Source: Corallococcus exercitus (GTDB taxonomy: Bacteria; Myxococcota; Myxococcia; Myxococcales; Myxococcaceae). From it: a stretch of DNA of 52,573 nt. Made by a program: the position numbers and the translations under genes. Positions 7,447 through 16,405 of the stretch are shown here, piece by piece; position 1 is the stretch's first letter; each line of letters opens with the position of its first letter. The DNA lies in contig NZ_RAVW01000011.1 in NCBI RefSeq assembly GCF_003611585.1, positions 1 to 52,573 on the forward strand. Reading direction: 5' to 3'. The notes under the pieces were generated by a model that saw only the letters and a program-made list of their open reading frames with translations, made no database searches and had not been told where the DNA came from.

Positions 7447-8120
7447 GACCGGGGCTTTCCTTCCGGACGCCGGTTGGCGGTGGCGGGCAGGTCCCGCCAC
7501 TTCGCCAGGTCCCCGGGGGTGAGCGGGTCGCGGCCCTCCAGGTAGCGCTCCAGGTGGCCCAGTGAGTCCACGCCCCAGAACATCTCGTCGTCCACCAGCA
7601 CGGACGGCACGCCGAACGCGCCCGCGGCGAGCGCTCCTTCCGTGTTCTTGCGCACGCGGTCCTTCACCTCCGGCAGCTGCGCGCGCTCGAGCAGCGCCCG
7701 CGCGTCGAAGCCGGCCTCCGTCAGCACCGCGCCCACCTGCTCCGGCGTCTCGACGCCCCGGCCCTGGCCCCACGCGGCCGAGTAGAGCGCGGTGGTGAGC
7801 CGCGTCCGCTCCGCCACGTCGTCCACCGCGGCCGTCACGCGCAGGGACAACAGCGGATTGAACGGGTGCGAGGGCGGCAGGGTGAAGGGCGCGCCCTGCT
7901 CATGCGCGATGCGGAACGTCTGCTTGAAGACGTAGACGCGCTTGGCGGGAATCTCCGCCGGGCCAACGGAGCCTACGGCGTTGAGCAGCCCCGCGAGCAG
8001 CACCGGCACGGGCTCCAGCTCCCGGCCGTGCCTGGCCGCGATGGCGGGCATGCGGAGCCAGGCGAGGTAGGCGTACGGGGACAGGTAGTCCAGGCAGAAG
8101 CGCAGGGGGGAAGAGGCCAT
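7443..8120 (-). CDS. DsbA-family protein, 2-hydroxychromene-2-carboxylate isomerase type
   Basis: The 225-residue protein has a thioredoxin-fold DsbA-like (GST kappa/HCCA isomerase) domain. Family marks are LRFCLDYLSPYAYLAW at the start (the Ser of SPYAY replaces the redox CxxC), KRVYVFKQTFRIA, HPFNPLLSLRV, and the closing GVPSVLVDDEMFWGVDSLGHLE. HCCA isomerases use glutathione in naphthalene breakdown, but many homologues act elsewhere, so the substrate is open. ATG 8118-8120 is used; ATG 8129 and GTG 8138 are in-frame alternatives. It is 28 bases downstream of the kinase gene and overlaps the next gene by 4 bases. Confidence 0.85.
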   Translation of the reverse strand: MASSPLRFCLDYLSPYAYLAWLRMPAIAARHGRELEPVPVLLAGLLNAVGSVGPAEIPAKRVYVFKQTFRIAHEQGAPFTLPPSHPFNPLLSLRVTAAVDDVAERTRLTTALYSAAWGQGRGVETPEQVGAVLTEAGFDARALLERAQLPEVKDRVRKNTEGALAAGAFGVPSVLVDDEMFWGVDSLGHLERYLEGRDPLTPGDLAKWRDLPATANRRPEGKPRS

Positions 8121-8148
8121 GGGCCCCATCCTATGCACGACCCGGCCG

Positions 8149-11100
8149 TCAGGCGCTCTGCTTCACGTCCTCGAGCTGGCGCGACAGCGGGCCGCGCAGC
8201 GACTGGGCCAGGAGCTGGAGGTGCGTGGCCCGGGCGGTGGCGAAGGCCCGCTCGGCGATCTCCAGCTCCCGCATCACCTCTTCCGGCGTGCCGTAGCGCT
8301 CCGCGTGCTGCAGGTAGACGAGCCCCATCTGGAGCACGTTGCCGGTGGACTCCGCCAGCAGGCGCGCGCGGCGCAGGTGCGCGTCCCCCTCCTCCTGGGA
8401 CACCAGCGGCGCCAGGGCGCGGCGGGCCAGGATTTCGTCCCAGGGGTTGGCGAACCGGGGGTCCAGGGCGCGCTCCAGCGCGCCTTGCGCGGCGGCGAGC
8501 GCGGCGGGCAGCCGGCCCTGGTCGCGTTCGAAGCGCGACTGGTACACGCGCACCAGCGTCTCCATGCGCAGGCCGCCGCTCCTCGCGGCCTCCAGCGCGC
8601 GGGGCAGCGACTCGCGCGCGGCGCCCGCGTCCTCGAAGAGCACGTCGCGGCAGGCCTGGTACACGAGCACGTGCGCGCGCAGCCAGCGGTCCTCGGGCAG
8701 CACGCGGGAGAGCGCCTCGCCGCGCGACACCACCGCGGCGACGAGCTCGTGCTCGCCGCGCTCCAGGTAGTACGGCGGCGTGAAGAGGGCCAGGTTGCGC
8801 TCCATCAGCCGGGGGCTGCCCAGCCGGCGGATGAGCTCCGTCTTCTGCGCGAGCGCGGACGCGAACGCGGCGCCGTCGCCGGTGAAGGCCGCGCGCGCCA
8901 CCTGCGCGAAGAGGTGGTAGGCGCGCACGTCGGTGAAGCCCTGCGCTTCGGCCAGCTGGAGCCCGTCCTTCAGCAGATCCTCATCCAGCGGCTCGCCGCG
9001 CAGGGCCAGGTTCACGTTGAGCAGGTAGCCGCCCATGCCCAGCGCCCACGCCAGCCGCCGGGGAGGACGCCCCACCGCGTCGCGGAACTCGCGCAGCCGC
9101 TGCACCTGCTTGCGCTGCTCGGCCACCCCACCCGCCCACTGGCCGGTGTACGCGCTCAGCGTGGAGCGCGCCACGGACAGCCCCGCCCGGTACGGCGAGT
9201 CCTCCGGGTGCTCCGCGGCCACGCGCGCGATGAGCGCCTCCAGCGCGTCCGTGCGCCCCAGGATGGCCAGCGCCATGCCCTGGAGGATTTCGAGCTCCGA
9301 GCGCTTCCAGAAGACGTCCACCGGCGTCATCCGCGCGTCCGCCGCCACCTCGCGGAAGAGCGGAATCAGCAGCTCCTCGCGCTCCGCGGGCGTGGCCGAG
9401 CGCGCGGACTCCAGCCGGGAGAGCGCCTCGCGCCGTCCGGACTCCACGTCCACCGTGGCATCCCAGTGCGCGAAGAGCCGGTCCGCGTACGCCACCGACG
9501 TCGGCGGGTCGCTGGAGTAGCCCACCTCCACCAGCGACACCCACGTGCGCAAGAGCTGCTCCGAGCGCCCCGGGTAGTCCGGCGCGGACTCCAGCAGCTC
9601 CGCCGCTTCCTTCAACAGCAGCGTGGCCTCCAGCAGCGCCTCCGCCTCGATGGCCGCGTGCCCCGCCTGCAGCAGCGGCTGGATGGCCTCCGCGGGCGCG
9701 TCCGAGCGCGCGAAGTGCCACCCCACCGCGCGCACCACGCCTGCGTGTCCCGACGGCAGCGCCTGGAGCGCCCGCGCCACCAGGCCATGGTGCGCCCGGC
9801 GCTGCGCCTCCGGCGTGCTGTCGTAGACGGCCTGGTGCACGGTGTCGTGCGTGAAGACGTAGCGGCCCTCCACGTCCTGGAGGAACTGCCGCTCCACGAT
9901 GCCGTCCAGCACGGCGAACAGCTCCGACTCCGGCAGGCCCGACAGCGCGCGCACCAGCGGCAGGTCCAGCATCCGGCCCGCGGGCGCCAGCTTGCGCAAG
10001 AGCGCCACCTGCTCCGGCGGCGCGTTGGCCAGACGCACCAGCACCGCCTCCTGGATGCTCTCCGGAAGCCGGCGCGTGCCCAGCCCCTCCTCCGCCTCCC
10101 ACCGTCCGCCCACGCGCTTGAGCGCGCCCGCCTCCACCAGCATGCGCAGGCATTCCGTGGCGAAGAAGGCGTTGCCGCCCGTGGTCGCGTGCAGCCGCTG
10201 CACGAAGCCCCGCGGCACGTCCAGGCCCGGCAGCACCAGCTCCACCAGCGTGGCCACGTGCTCGGCGGACAGGGGCTCCAGGTCCACGCGGGACGTGAGC
10301 TTCTCATCCACCGTCTGGAACGCGAGGCTCAGGCGCGACAGCTCCTGGGAGCGGAACGTGCCCACCACCATGCCGCGCGTGCCGTGCAGCGCGCGGATGA
10401 GGACGTTGAGCGCCTCCAGCGACGCGCTGTCCGCCCACTGCAGGTCCTCGAAGCACAGCACGAAGGACTGCTTCGCCCCCAGCGTGCGCGTCCACTCCGA
10501 CAGCGCCTCGAAGAAGGCGGTCTTTTCATCGGATCCGTCGCGCGGGAGCTGCTCGTGCAGGTCGCCGTCGAAGACGTCCGTCGACAGGAGGCGCGCGAGC
10601 GGGGCCTTCACCCGGTCCATCAGCTCCGCGGACGTGTGCGGCACCAGGCAGCGCAGGGCCTGCGCCACCGGCGCCAGCGGCGACAGCCCCTCCGCGCGGC
10701 ACTGGCCCCGGCCGAAGGGCAGCTCCGCCAGCTTCGCCTGGAGCTCGAACTCCTGGAGCAGCCGCGTCTTGCCCACGCCCGCGGGCCCGCCCACGAGCAC
10801 CGCGCGCGACTGGCCCCAGTCCGCTTCCGCCAGGCCGTTCATCAGCCCTTCCAGCTCCGCCTCGCGCCCCACCACCTCCGGCACGTGCAGGTAGCTGGCG
10901 CGCGCGGACAGCGACTCCTCCGGCACGGGCTCGCCGCTGGCCTGGCAGAGCGCCTCCAGCAGTTCGCCCGCGTCCTGGAAGCGCTCGCGGGGGTCCTTCG
11001 CCATCAGGAGGAGGATGATCTCCTCCAGCTGCGGATCCACCGGGCAGATGGTGGACGGGCGCGGCGCCGGGCGCGTCAGGTGGTCCGCGAGCAGCACCGC

Positions 11101-11868
11101 GGGGCTCGCGCGCTTGAAGGGCAATTTGCGCGTGGCCAGGTACCAGGCCATCACGCCCAGCGAGTACAGGTCCGCGCGGCCGTCGATGCTCGCGCCCCGC
11201 TGCCACTCCGGCGCCAGGTACTCCAGCGTGCCCTTGAGCTTGCCGGGGCTTGGCGTGCCCAGCTGGTGCATCACGCCGAAGTCCATCAGCTTCACCGCGC
11301 CGGACTCGGTGATGCGCACGTTGCTGGCCTTGATGTCGCAGTGCACGTACAGGCGCGAGTGGATGAACGCCAGCACCTGCGCCATCTGGATCAAGACGCG
11401 ATACAGCGTGCGCGTGTCCAGCGGCGTGTCGTGCACCAGCGAGCTCAGGTCCTTGCCGCCCACGACCTCCATGGTGATGAAGCGGTTGCCGGCCTCCGTC
11501 ATGCCCCAGTCGAAGACCTTGAGCGTGGACGGGTGCTGCAGCTTCTTCATCGCGAAGAACTCGTGCCGGAACAGCAGCACCAGCTCCTCCACCTTCGCGG
11601 CGGACAGCTCCGCGGGGACGTGCATCTCCTTGAGCGCCACGCGGCGGCGCTCCTGCAGGTCCTCCGCCAGCCAGATGCGGCCCATGCCGCCTTCGCCCAG
11701 CAGCGACTCCACGCGGTAGCGCCCGGTGACGATGACGCCTGGAATCAGCGAGCGCCGCTCGCCCACGCCCGAGCCCGGCAACGTGATGGGCGTACGCATC
11801 CGCTCCCCCCACGTGCTCGGAGGGCGGGTGCGCTCATCCAGTACCGTTGTCTTCTCGTCGTCGCTCAC
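8149..11868 (-). CDS. Ser/Thr protein kinase fused to AAA ATPase and TPR-like repeats
   Basis: The protein is about 1239 residues. The kinase domain (about 50-310) has a Gly loop GEGGMG, catalytic Lys in VALKEM (K80), HCDIK (176-180), DFG (196-198) and APE (219-221). HRD is replaced by HCD, so it is a non-RD kinase. An AAA_16-type NTPase follows, with Walker A GGPAGVGKT (360-368) and a Walker B-like LCFEDLQWAD. The remaining 600 or so residues are helical TPR-like repeats. No DNA-binding helix-turn-helix is seen at the end. This is the common myxobacterial PknK/MalT-like signalling layout. GTG 11866-11868 (MSDDEKTTVL) is chosen because codon use turns coding-like there; ATG 11799, preceded by a G-rich ribosome site, is the alternative. 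Targets unknown. Confidence 0.88.
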   Translation of the reverse strand: MSDDEKTTVLDERTRPPSTWGERMRTPITLPGSGVGERRSLIPGVIVTGRYRVESLLGEGGMGRIWLAEDLQERRRVALKEMHVPAELSAAKVEELVLLFRHEFFAMKKLQHPSTLKVFDWGMTEAGNRFITMEVVGGKDLSSLVHDTPLDTRTLYRVLIQMAQVLAFIHSRLYVHCDIKASNVRITESGAVKLMDFGVMHQLGTPSPGKLKGTLEYLAPEWQRGASIDGRADLYSLGVMAWYLATRKLPFKRASPAVLLADHLTRPAPRPSTICPVDPQLEEIILLLMAKDPRERFQDAGELLEALCQASGEPVPEESLSARASYLHVPEVVGREAELEGLMNGLAEADWGQSRAVLVGGPAGVGKTRLLQEFELQAKLAELPFGRGQCRAEGLSPLAPVAQALRCLVPHTSAELMDRVKAPLARLLSTDVFDGDLHEQLPRDGSDEKTAFFEALSEWTRTLGAKQSFVLCFEDLQWADSASLEALNVLIRALHGTRGMVVGTFRSQELSRLSLAFQTVDEKLTSRVDLEPLSAEHVATLVELVLPGLDVPRGFVQRLHATTGGNAFFATECLRMLVEAGALKRVGGRWEAEEGLGTRRLPESIQEAVLVRLANAPPEQVALLRKLAPAGRMLDLPLVRALSGLPESELFAVLDGIVERQFLQDVEGRYVFTHDTVHQAVYDSTPEAQRRAHHGLVARALQALPSGHAGVVRAVGWHFARSDAPAEAIQPLLQAGHAAIEAEALLEATLLLKEAAELLESAPDYPGRSEQLLRTWVSLVEVGYSSDPPTSVAYADRLFAHWDATVDVESGRREALSRLESARSATPAEREELLIPLFREVAADARMTPVDVFWKRSELEILQGMALAILGRTDALEALIARVAAEHPEDSPYRAGLSVARSTLSAYTGQWAGGVAEQRKQVQRLREFRDAVGRPPRRLAWALGMGGYLLNVNLALRGEPLDEDLLKDGLQLAEAQGFTDVRAYHLFAQVARAAFTGDGAAFASALAQKTELIRRLGSPRLMERNLALFTPPYYLERGEHELVAAVVSRGEALSRVLPEDRWLRAHVLVYQACRDVLFEDAGAARESLPRALEAARSGGLRMETLVRVYQSRFERDQGRLPAALAAAQGALERALDPRFANPWDEILARRALAPLVSQEEGDAHLRRARLLAESTGNVLQMGLVYLQHAERYGTPEEVMRELEIAERAFATARATHLQLLAQSLRGPLSRQLEDVKQSA

Positions 11869-12137
11869 GAGCCAAAGGGCTGGCCTTTTCAGGCCAGGGT
11901 CCAGAATCCAGACGTCGGAGGAATACCACGTTTCAGTGACACCGCCTCCGGGACATCCGAGCAGGTGCACCTCGCTTCCTGGTCCCTGATTCCCCGTCTG
12001 GCGGGAAGCAGGCGCATCCCGCCAGCCCGGACGCCTGCTGGGGAGCCACTTCCACATCAGCACCCGGGACCCACCCGGACGCATGCACACCCTTCCTCCA
12101 GGCCGTGGGCCCGCCGCTCGCGGGAGGAGGAGGCGGC

Positions 12138-12803
12138 ATGCGCGCATGGAAGTGGGGCGGCGCCACGGTGGCACTCGCGTCCGTGACGGCCTGGATGGCC
12201 TGCGGCCGGTCCGGAACCCCAGGAGCCGAGGGAATCGAGAAAGCCGAGGCCGCGACGGTGACGCTGGGCGAAGGGCACTGCGCGGGCGTGGTGGTGGGTC
12301 AGGGCCGCCATGTCCTCACCGCGGCCCACTGCGTCGCACCGGACGCGGGCAACGAGCGGACGAACTTCGAGGACGGCCGGCAGCTGTGGGGCCGCTACGT
12401 GTTCGTGGATCGCGGCCGGGACATGGCGGTGCTGGAGCTGGAGGCGAAGGCGCCGGTGGCCCCGCTGGAGGTGGCCGAAGGGCTGCCCATCCCCGGCGCG
12501 ATGCTCGTCTTCACCGGACGCCATGACCGGCCCGGCGAGCCCCAGCGGGTGAGGGTGGAGCGCTGGGGCCGCTGTCCGTCGCTGCCGGACGTGCCCACCG
12601 CCCTCTTCACCACGATGCACGGCGTCCCCGGAGACTCCGGCGCGCCGCTGGTGGACGAGCAGCAGCGCGTGGTGGGCCTGGTGCACGGCGGCGCGCGGTG
12701 CAGCATCGCCGCGCCCACCGGAGGCGTCGCGCCGGAGATTGAGCGCCTGTCGCGAGAGGACGCGCAGCCCCTGGCCCGGCGGCCGGCCTCCGCGCCGCGC
12801 TGA
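12138..12803 (+). CDS. Trypsin-like serine protease lipoprotein
   Basis: The 221-residue protein has a lipoprotein signal (hydrophobic stretch ending WMAC at about residue 20). A chymotrypsin/trypsin-fold domain carries the full triad: His in LTAAHCV, Asp in RDMAVLEL and Ser in GVPGDSGAPLV. It is short for the family and probably an outer- or inner-membrane-anchored surface protease. ATG 12138-12140 follows a strong GGAGGAGG ribosome site; an earlier in-frame ATG at 12105 is ignored. It is divergent from the kinase gene. The 269-base gap (11869-12137) presumably carries both promoters, but I could not identify convincing elements in it. Confidence 0.88.
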   Translation: MRAWKWGGATVALASVTAWMACGRSGTPGAEGIEKAEAATVTLGEGHCAGVVVGQGRHVLTAAHCVAPDAGNERTNFEDGRQLWGRYVFVDRGRDMAVLELEAKAPVAPLEVAEGLPIPGAMLVFTGRHDRPGEPQRVRVERWGRCPSLPDVPTALFTTMHGVPGDSGAPLVDEQQRVVGLVHGGARCSIAAPTGGVAPEIERLSREDAQPLARRPASAPR

Positions 12804-12923
12804 CGCGACAGGACAGCGCACCCTGCCCTTCCCGCACCTGGACGGCCGGGCAGGCGGCCTCCGCACGGGCCGTCGTTGCCCGCTCGCCCCCGCGCGTCCC
12901 ACCTTCACGTCGGAGGTGACACC

Positions 12924-13208
12924 ATGGCTTCGGACAAGGACTCCAAGAACTTCCAGCCGCGCAACCGGGGACAGATGGAGGACGCGCTGGACCGCGGCGC
13001 CGCCGAGCTGGCCCGGGAGCGCTCCCGCTCGGCCGCCCAGGAGGACGTCAACCCCAGCCCGCTGGAGGAGACGCGCTGGGAGGCGGAGGTGGAGCGCGGC
13101 GAGGAGTGGGAGGACCAGGAGGTCCCCGAGCGTGAGGCGCGAGGCGACGAGGAGCCGGACTCCGAGGTTTCCCGGCGGGGCCTCGTGAATCCGCCACCCG
13201 AGTCTTAG
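12924..13208 (+). CDS. Small, highly charged acidic protein, 94 aa
   Basis: The 94-residue protein is rich in Glu, Asp and Arg with almost no hydrophobic residues, so it is probably intrinsically disordered and cytoplasmic. It contains ALDRGAAELARERSR and a run of acidic patches (WEAEVERGEEWEDQEVPERE). ATG 12924-12926 has a very good GGAGGT ribosome site. I do not recognise a family. It lies 120 bases after the protease gene and is followed by an inverted repeat, so it is probably its own unit. Confidence 0.65.
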   Translation: MASDKDSKNFQPRNRGQMEDALDRGAAELARERSRSAAQEDVNPSPLEETRWEAEVERGEEWEDQEVPEREARGDEEPDSEVSRRGLVNPPPES

Positions 13209-13223
13209 GGGCGTTGGCGGCAA

Positions 13224-13260
13224 ACCCGTGAGGTGGAGGCTTTCGCGAATTCTCACGGGT
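13224..13260 (+). terminator. Perfect 9-bp inverted repeat after the acidic-protein gene
   Basis: ACCCGTGAG (13224-13232) and CTCACGGGT (13252-13260) are exact inverted copies with a 19-base loop. It starts 15 bases after the stop codon and about 100 bases before the response-regulator start. With no T run it could be a stem-dependent terminator or an operator for the downstream gene. Confidence 0.4.
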
Positions 13261-13357
13261 GAAGGGGGACCTCTTGCCCGGTGCGCACGGCGGGGGGATG
13301 CTGTGCACGCCGTTCCCCCTTGCCGTCCGCTGTTGCTGCCCCGGGAGTCGATGCACC

Positions 13358-13756
13358 GTGAAGCCCAAGGTCCTCATCGTGGAGAACTCCTGGACCATGC
13401 GCGAGACGCTTCGGCTGCTCTTGTCGGGTGAGTTCGACTGCACGGTGGCGGCGGATGGAGAGACGGGGCTCGCGCACGCGCGGACGCAGCCGCCGGACGT
13501 GCTCCTGTCGGACGTGAACATGGAGGGCATCGACGGCTACGAGCTGTGCCGCCGCGTGCGCGCCGAGCCAGCCCTGGCGCACCTGCCGGTGGTGTTCGTG
13601 AGCGGCTACGCGCCGCGCGCGGACCTGGAGCCCGGGCAGCCCCAGCCGGATGCGTACCTGGTCAAGCCGGTCAAGCCGCCGTACCTCATCGCGCAGCTTC
13701 ATGCCGTGCTGCAGCGTGCGCGGGGCGCCACCGCCAAGGCCGCCGGCGAGGGCTGA
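13358..13756 (+). CDS. Single-domain CheY-like response regulator
   Basis: The 132-residue protein is a stand-alone receiver domain: acidic pocket in VLIVENSW, phosphoacceptor Asp in LLSDVNMEG, a Ser switch in VVFVSGYA and Lys in YLVKPVKPP. There is no output domain, so it must act through protein contacts, as CheY or Spo0F do. GTG 13358-13360 is preceded by GGGAG; upstream in-frame Met codons would add non-homologous sequence. The first acidic pocket reads EN rather than DD or ED, which could weaken metal binding. No histidine kinase is next to it, so it is an orphan. Confidence 0.88.
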   Translation: MKPKVLIVENSWTMRETLRLLLSGEFDCTVAADGETGLAHARTQPPDVLLSDVNMEGIDGYELCRRVRAEPALAHLPVVFVSGYAPRADLEPGQPQPDAYLVKPVKPPYLIAQLHAVLQRARGATAKAAGEG

Positions 13757-13817
13757 GCCGGACGCCCGCCCGGAGCCCGCGCCTGTGTCGCGGCGCGGAC
13801 GCCACACGCTTCTGACA

Positions 13818-13846
13818 CTGACCTGGGACCCGGGGAGGGCTATACC
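13818..13846 (+). promoter_or_regulatory. Candidate sigma-70-type promoter for the P5C dehydrogenase gene
   Basis: CTGACC (13818-13823) and TATACC (13841-13846) sit exactly 17 bases apart, with four of six matches at each box. The pair lies 41 bases before the GTG start at 13887. A TATA-like hexamer is rare in this GC-rich DNA, which is the main support. Confidence 0.4.
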
Positions 13847-13886
13847 TTGCCCACCTTTTCTTTCCTCCCGTCCCTGAGGTGCTCGC

Positions 13887-15542
13887 GTGCTCAACGCCTT
13901 TCCCCGCGTCCCGGCTCCCAAGAACGAGCCCGTCCTCTCCTACGCCCCCGGCACCCCCGAGCGCGCGGAGCTCCAGTCCACCCTCAAGCGCATGAGCGGG
14001 GAGCGCATCGACATCCCCGTCGTCATCGGCGGCAAGCACGTGAAGTCCGGCAAGACGGACACCGTGCGCATGCCGCACCGGCACCAGCACGTGCTGGCCA
14101 CCCTGCACGAGGCCGACGCGGGCCACGTGGAGCAGGCCATCCAGAACGCCATGAGCGTGAAGGAGGACTGGGCGCGGATGCCCTTCCACGCGAGGGCGGC
14201 CATCTTCCTGCGCGCCGCGGAGCTGCTCACCACGCGCTACCGCCCGCTGCTCAACGCGTCCTCCATGCTGGGCCAGTCGAAGACGGCGCACCAGGCGGAG
14301 ATCGACGCGGCGTGCGAGCTCATCGACTTCCTTCGCTACAACGTCCACTTCGCGCAGCAGATCCTCGCCATCCAGCCGGAGAACTCGCCGCAGACGTGGA
14401 ACATGACGGACTACCGGCCGCTGGACGGGTTCGTCTTCGCCATCGCGCCGTTCAACTTCACCTCCATCGCGCTGAACCTCTGCGTGTCGCCCGCCATCAT
14501 GGGCAACGTGGTGCTGTGGAAGCCGTCCTCCACGCAGGCGCTGAGCGCGTGGTACGGCCTGGAGCTGCTGCGCGAGGCGGGCCTGCCCGACGGCGTCATC
14601 AACATGCTGCCCGGCGACGGCCCCACGGTGGGCAACCCGGTGCTGGCCAGCCCCCACCTGGGCGGCATCCACTTCACCGGCTCCACGCCCACGTTCAACA
14701 ACCTGTGGAAGACGGTGGGGGAGAACATCGGCCGCTACAAGCAGTACCCGCGGCTGGTGGGTGAGACGGGCGGCAAGGACTTCATCTTCGCGCACGCGTC
14801 CGCGGCGGACGACCTGGAGGCGCTCGCGGTCGCCATCGTGCGCGGCGGCTACGAGTACCAGGGCCAGAAGTGCAGCGCGGCCAGCCGCGTCTACGTGCCG
14901 GAGTCCCTGTGGCCCAAGCTGAAGTCGCGGCTCCAGGCGCTCATCGGCGAAATCAAGATGGGCGACGTGGCGGACTTCCGGAACTTCATGGGCGCGGTCA
15001 TCGACGAGCGCTCGTTCAAGAAGGTGTCCTCGTACATCGAGCTGGCGAAGTCCGGCGGCGACGCGACCATCGTCGCGGGCGGCGGCACGGACAAGAGCGA
15101 GGGCTGGTTCGTGCAGCCCACGCTGGTGCAGTGCACGAACCCGCGCCACCGCATCATGACGGAGGAGATCTTCGCGCCGCTCGTGGGCGTGTACGTCTAC
15201 CCGGACGCGAAGTTCGAGGAGACGCTGAAGGAGTGCGACCAGTCCGCGAGCTACGCGCTCACGGGCGCCATCTTCGCGCGCGACCGCAAGGCCATCGAGC
15301 AGATGATGAGCGGCCTGCGCAGCGCGGCGGGCAACTTCTACATCAACGACAAGCCCACGGGCGCGGTGGTGGGCCAGCAGCCCTTCGGCGGCAGCCGGGC
15401 GTCGGGCACCAACGACAAGTCCGGGTCGATGATCAACCTGTTCCGCTGGAGCAGCCCGCGCACCATCAAGGAGAACTTCGCGCCGCCCGTGAAGGTCCCC
15501 TACCCGTTCATGGACAGCGACCCGAAGGAAGGGGCCATCTAG
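13887..15542 (+). CDS. pruA: L-glutamate gamma-semialdehyde (1-pyrroline-5-carboxylate) dehydrogenase
   Basis: The 551-residue protein has the length of a stand-alone P5C dehydrogenase of the aldehyde-dehydrogenase superfamily. Family features are FAIAPFNFTSIA, VLWKPSSTQ, IHFTGSTPTF, catalytic Glu in LVGETGGKD (E293), nucleophile Cys in YQGQKCSAASR (C329), EEIFAPLV and the P5CDH-type QQPFGGSRASGTNDKSG. It oxidises glutamate semialdehyde to glutamate with NAD+, the second step of proline catabolism. GTG 13887 has GAGG upstream. A mutarotase gene begins 4 bases after its stop, so they form an operon. No proline dehydrogenase gene is in the window. Confidence 0.95.
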   Translation: MLNAFPRVPAPKNEPVLSYAPGTPERAELQSTLKRMSGERIDIPVVIGGKHVKSGKTDTVRMPHRHQHVLATLHEADAGHVEQAIQNAMSVKEDWARMPFHARAAIFLRAAELLTTRYRPLLNASSMLGQSKTAHQAEIDAACELIDFLRYNVHFAQQILAIQPENSPQTWNMTDYRPLDGFVFAIAPFNFTSIALNLCVSPAIMGNVVLWKPSSTQALSAWYGLELLREAGLPDGVINMLPGDGPTVGNPVLASPHLGGIHFTGSTPTFNNLWKTVGENIGRYKQYPRLVGETGGKDFIFAHASAADDLEALAVAIVRGGYEYQGQKCSAASRVYVPESLWPKLKSRLQALIGEIKMGDVADFRNFMGAVIDERSFKKVSSYIELAKSGGDATIVAGGGTDKSEGWFVQPTLVQCTNPRHRIMTEEIFAPLVGVYVYPDAKFEETLKECDQSASYALTGAIFARDRKAIEQMMSGLRSAAGNFYINDKPTGAVVGQQPFGGSRASGTNDKSGSMINLFRWSSPRTIKENFAPPVKVPYPFMDSDPKEGAI

Positions 15543-15546
15543 TTCC

Positions 15547-16395
15547 ATGAGCGGACCGTTCCCGGGCATCGCGGGGCTGGAGACCTACGCGCTGGAGGAC
15601 GGCGGCTGCCGCGTGGAGGTCATTCCCACGCGCGGCGCGCTCGTCACGCGCATGGTGGTGGAAGGCGAGGAGGTGCTCTATCTGGACGAGGGCACCGTCG
15701 CCGACCTCACGAAGAGCGTACGCGGGGGCATCCCCGTGCTCTTTCCCAACGCCGGTCCCCTGCCCGGGGACACGTATCCGGCGGACCGCAAGGCGTACTC
15801 GCTGCCGCAGCACGGCTTCGCGCGGAAGCTGCCGTGGACGGTGCGCCAGGCGGAAGAGTCCCTGCTGGTGCTGGGGCTCACGTCTTCGGAGGAGACGCTG
15901 CGCCAGTACCCGTGGGCCTTCGACGCGCAGCTGGCGTTCTCGCTCGCGGGGCGCCGGCTCACGCTGGACTTCGATTTGGAGAACCGGGACACGCGGCCCC
16001 TGCCGTTCCACCTGGGCTACCACCCGTACTTCCGCGTGCCTCAAGGGCAGAAGGCCCAGGCGCGCGTGGAGACGGACGCCACGCACGCGTGGGACAACCG
16101 CGCGAAGCACGAGGTGCCCTTCACCGGCCTGGACCTCACGGCGCAGGAGGTGGACATGCACCTGCGTGACCACTCCGCGCCGGGCACGGTGCTGGAGCGC
16201 GGGCCGGGCCTCTCCCCCGTGAAGCTGTCGTGGAGCGGGGAGTTCCGCATGCTCGTCGTGTGGACGCTCGCGGGGAAGGACTTCGTCTGCGTGGAGCCGT
16301 GGACGGCCGCCGCCGGGGCGCTGGCCACCGGCGAGGGCTTGTTGCACGTGGCCCCGGGCGAGCGCGTGTCGCTCGCGTTCGACATCGAGGCGTAA
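15547..16395 (+). CDS. Aldose 1-epimerase / hexose mutarotase family protein
   Basis: The 282-residue galactose mutarotase-fold protein has the conserved segments RGGIPVLFPNAGP, LPQHGFARKLPW (catalytic His region), FHLGYHPYF (second His) and FVCVEPWTAAAGAL (catalytic Glu). The set resembles the YeaD-like or LacX-like branch more than classical GalM. It interconverts alpha and beta anomers of an aldose or sugar phosphate; the sugar is not predictable. It lies 4 bases after the P5C dehydrogenase stop and is probably co-translated. There is no signal peptide. It converges on the P450 gene with a 10-base gap. Confidence 0.88.
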   Translation: MSGPFPGIAGLETYALEDGGCRVEVIPTRGALVTRMVVEGEEVLYLDEGTVADLTKSVRGGIPVLFPNAGPLPGDTYPADRKAYSLPQHGFARKLPWTVRQAEESLLVLGLTSSEETLRQYPWAFDAQLAFSLAGRRLTLDFDLENRDTRPLPFHLGYHPYFRVPQGQKAQARVETDATHAWDNRAKHEVPFTGLDLTAQEVDMHLRDHSAPGTVLERGPGLSPVKLSWSGEFRMLVVWTLAGKDFVCVEPWTAAAGALATGEGLLHVAPGERVSLAFDIEA

Positions 16396-16405
16396 CCCGC
16401 GCGCG

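Noticed and set aside
8119-12186. A 1355-codon open frame on the plus strand opposite the kinase gene
   Set aside because: It is an antisense shadow caused by very high third-position GC. Its translation is Arg/His/Gln-rich without domains, while the minus strand shows clear kinase and AAA motifs.
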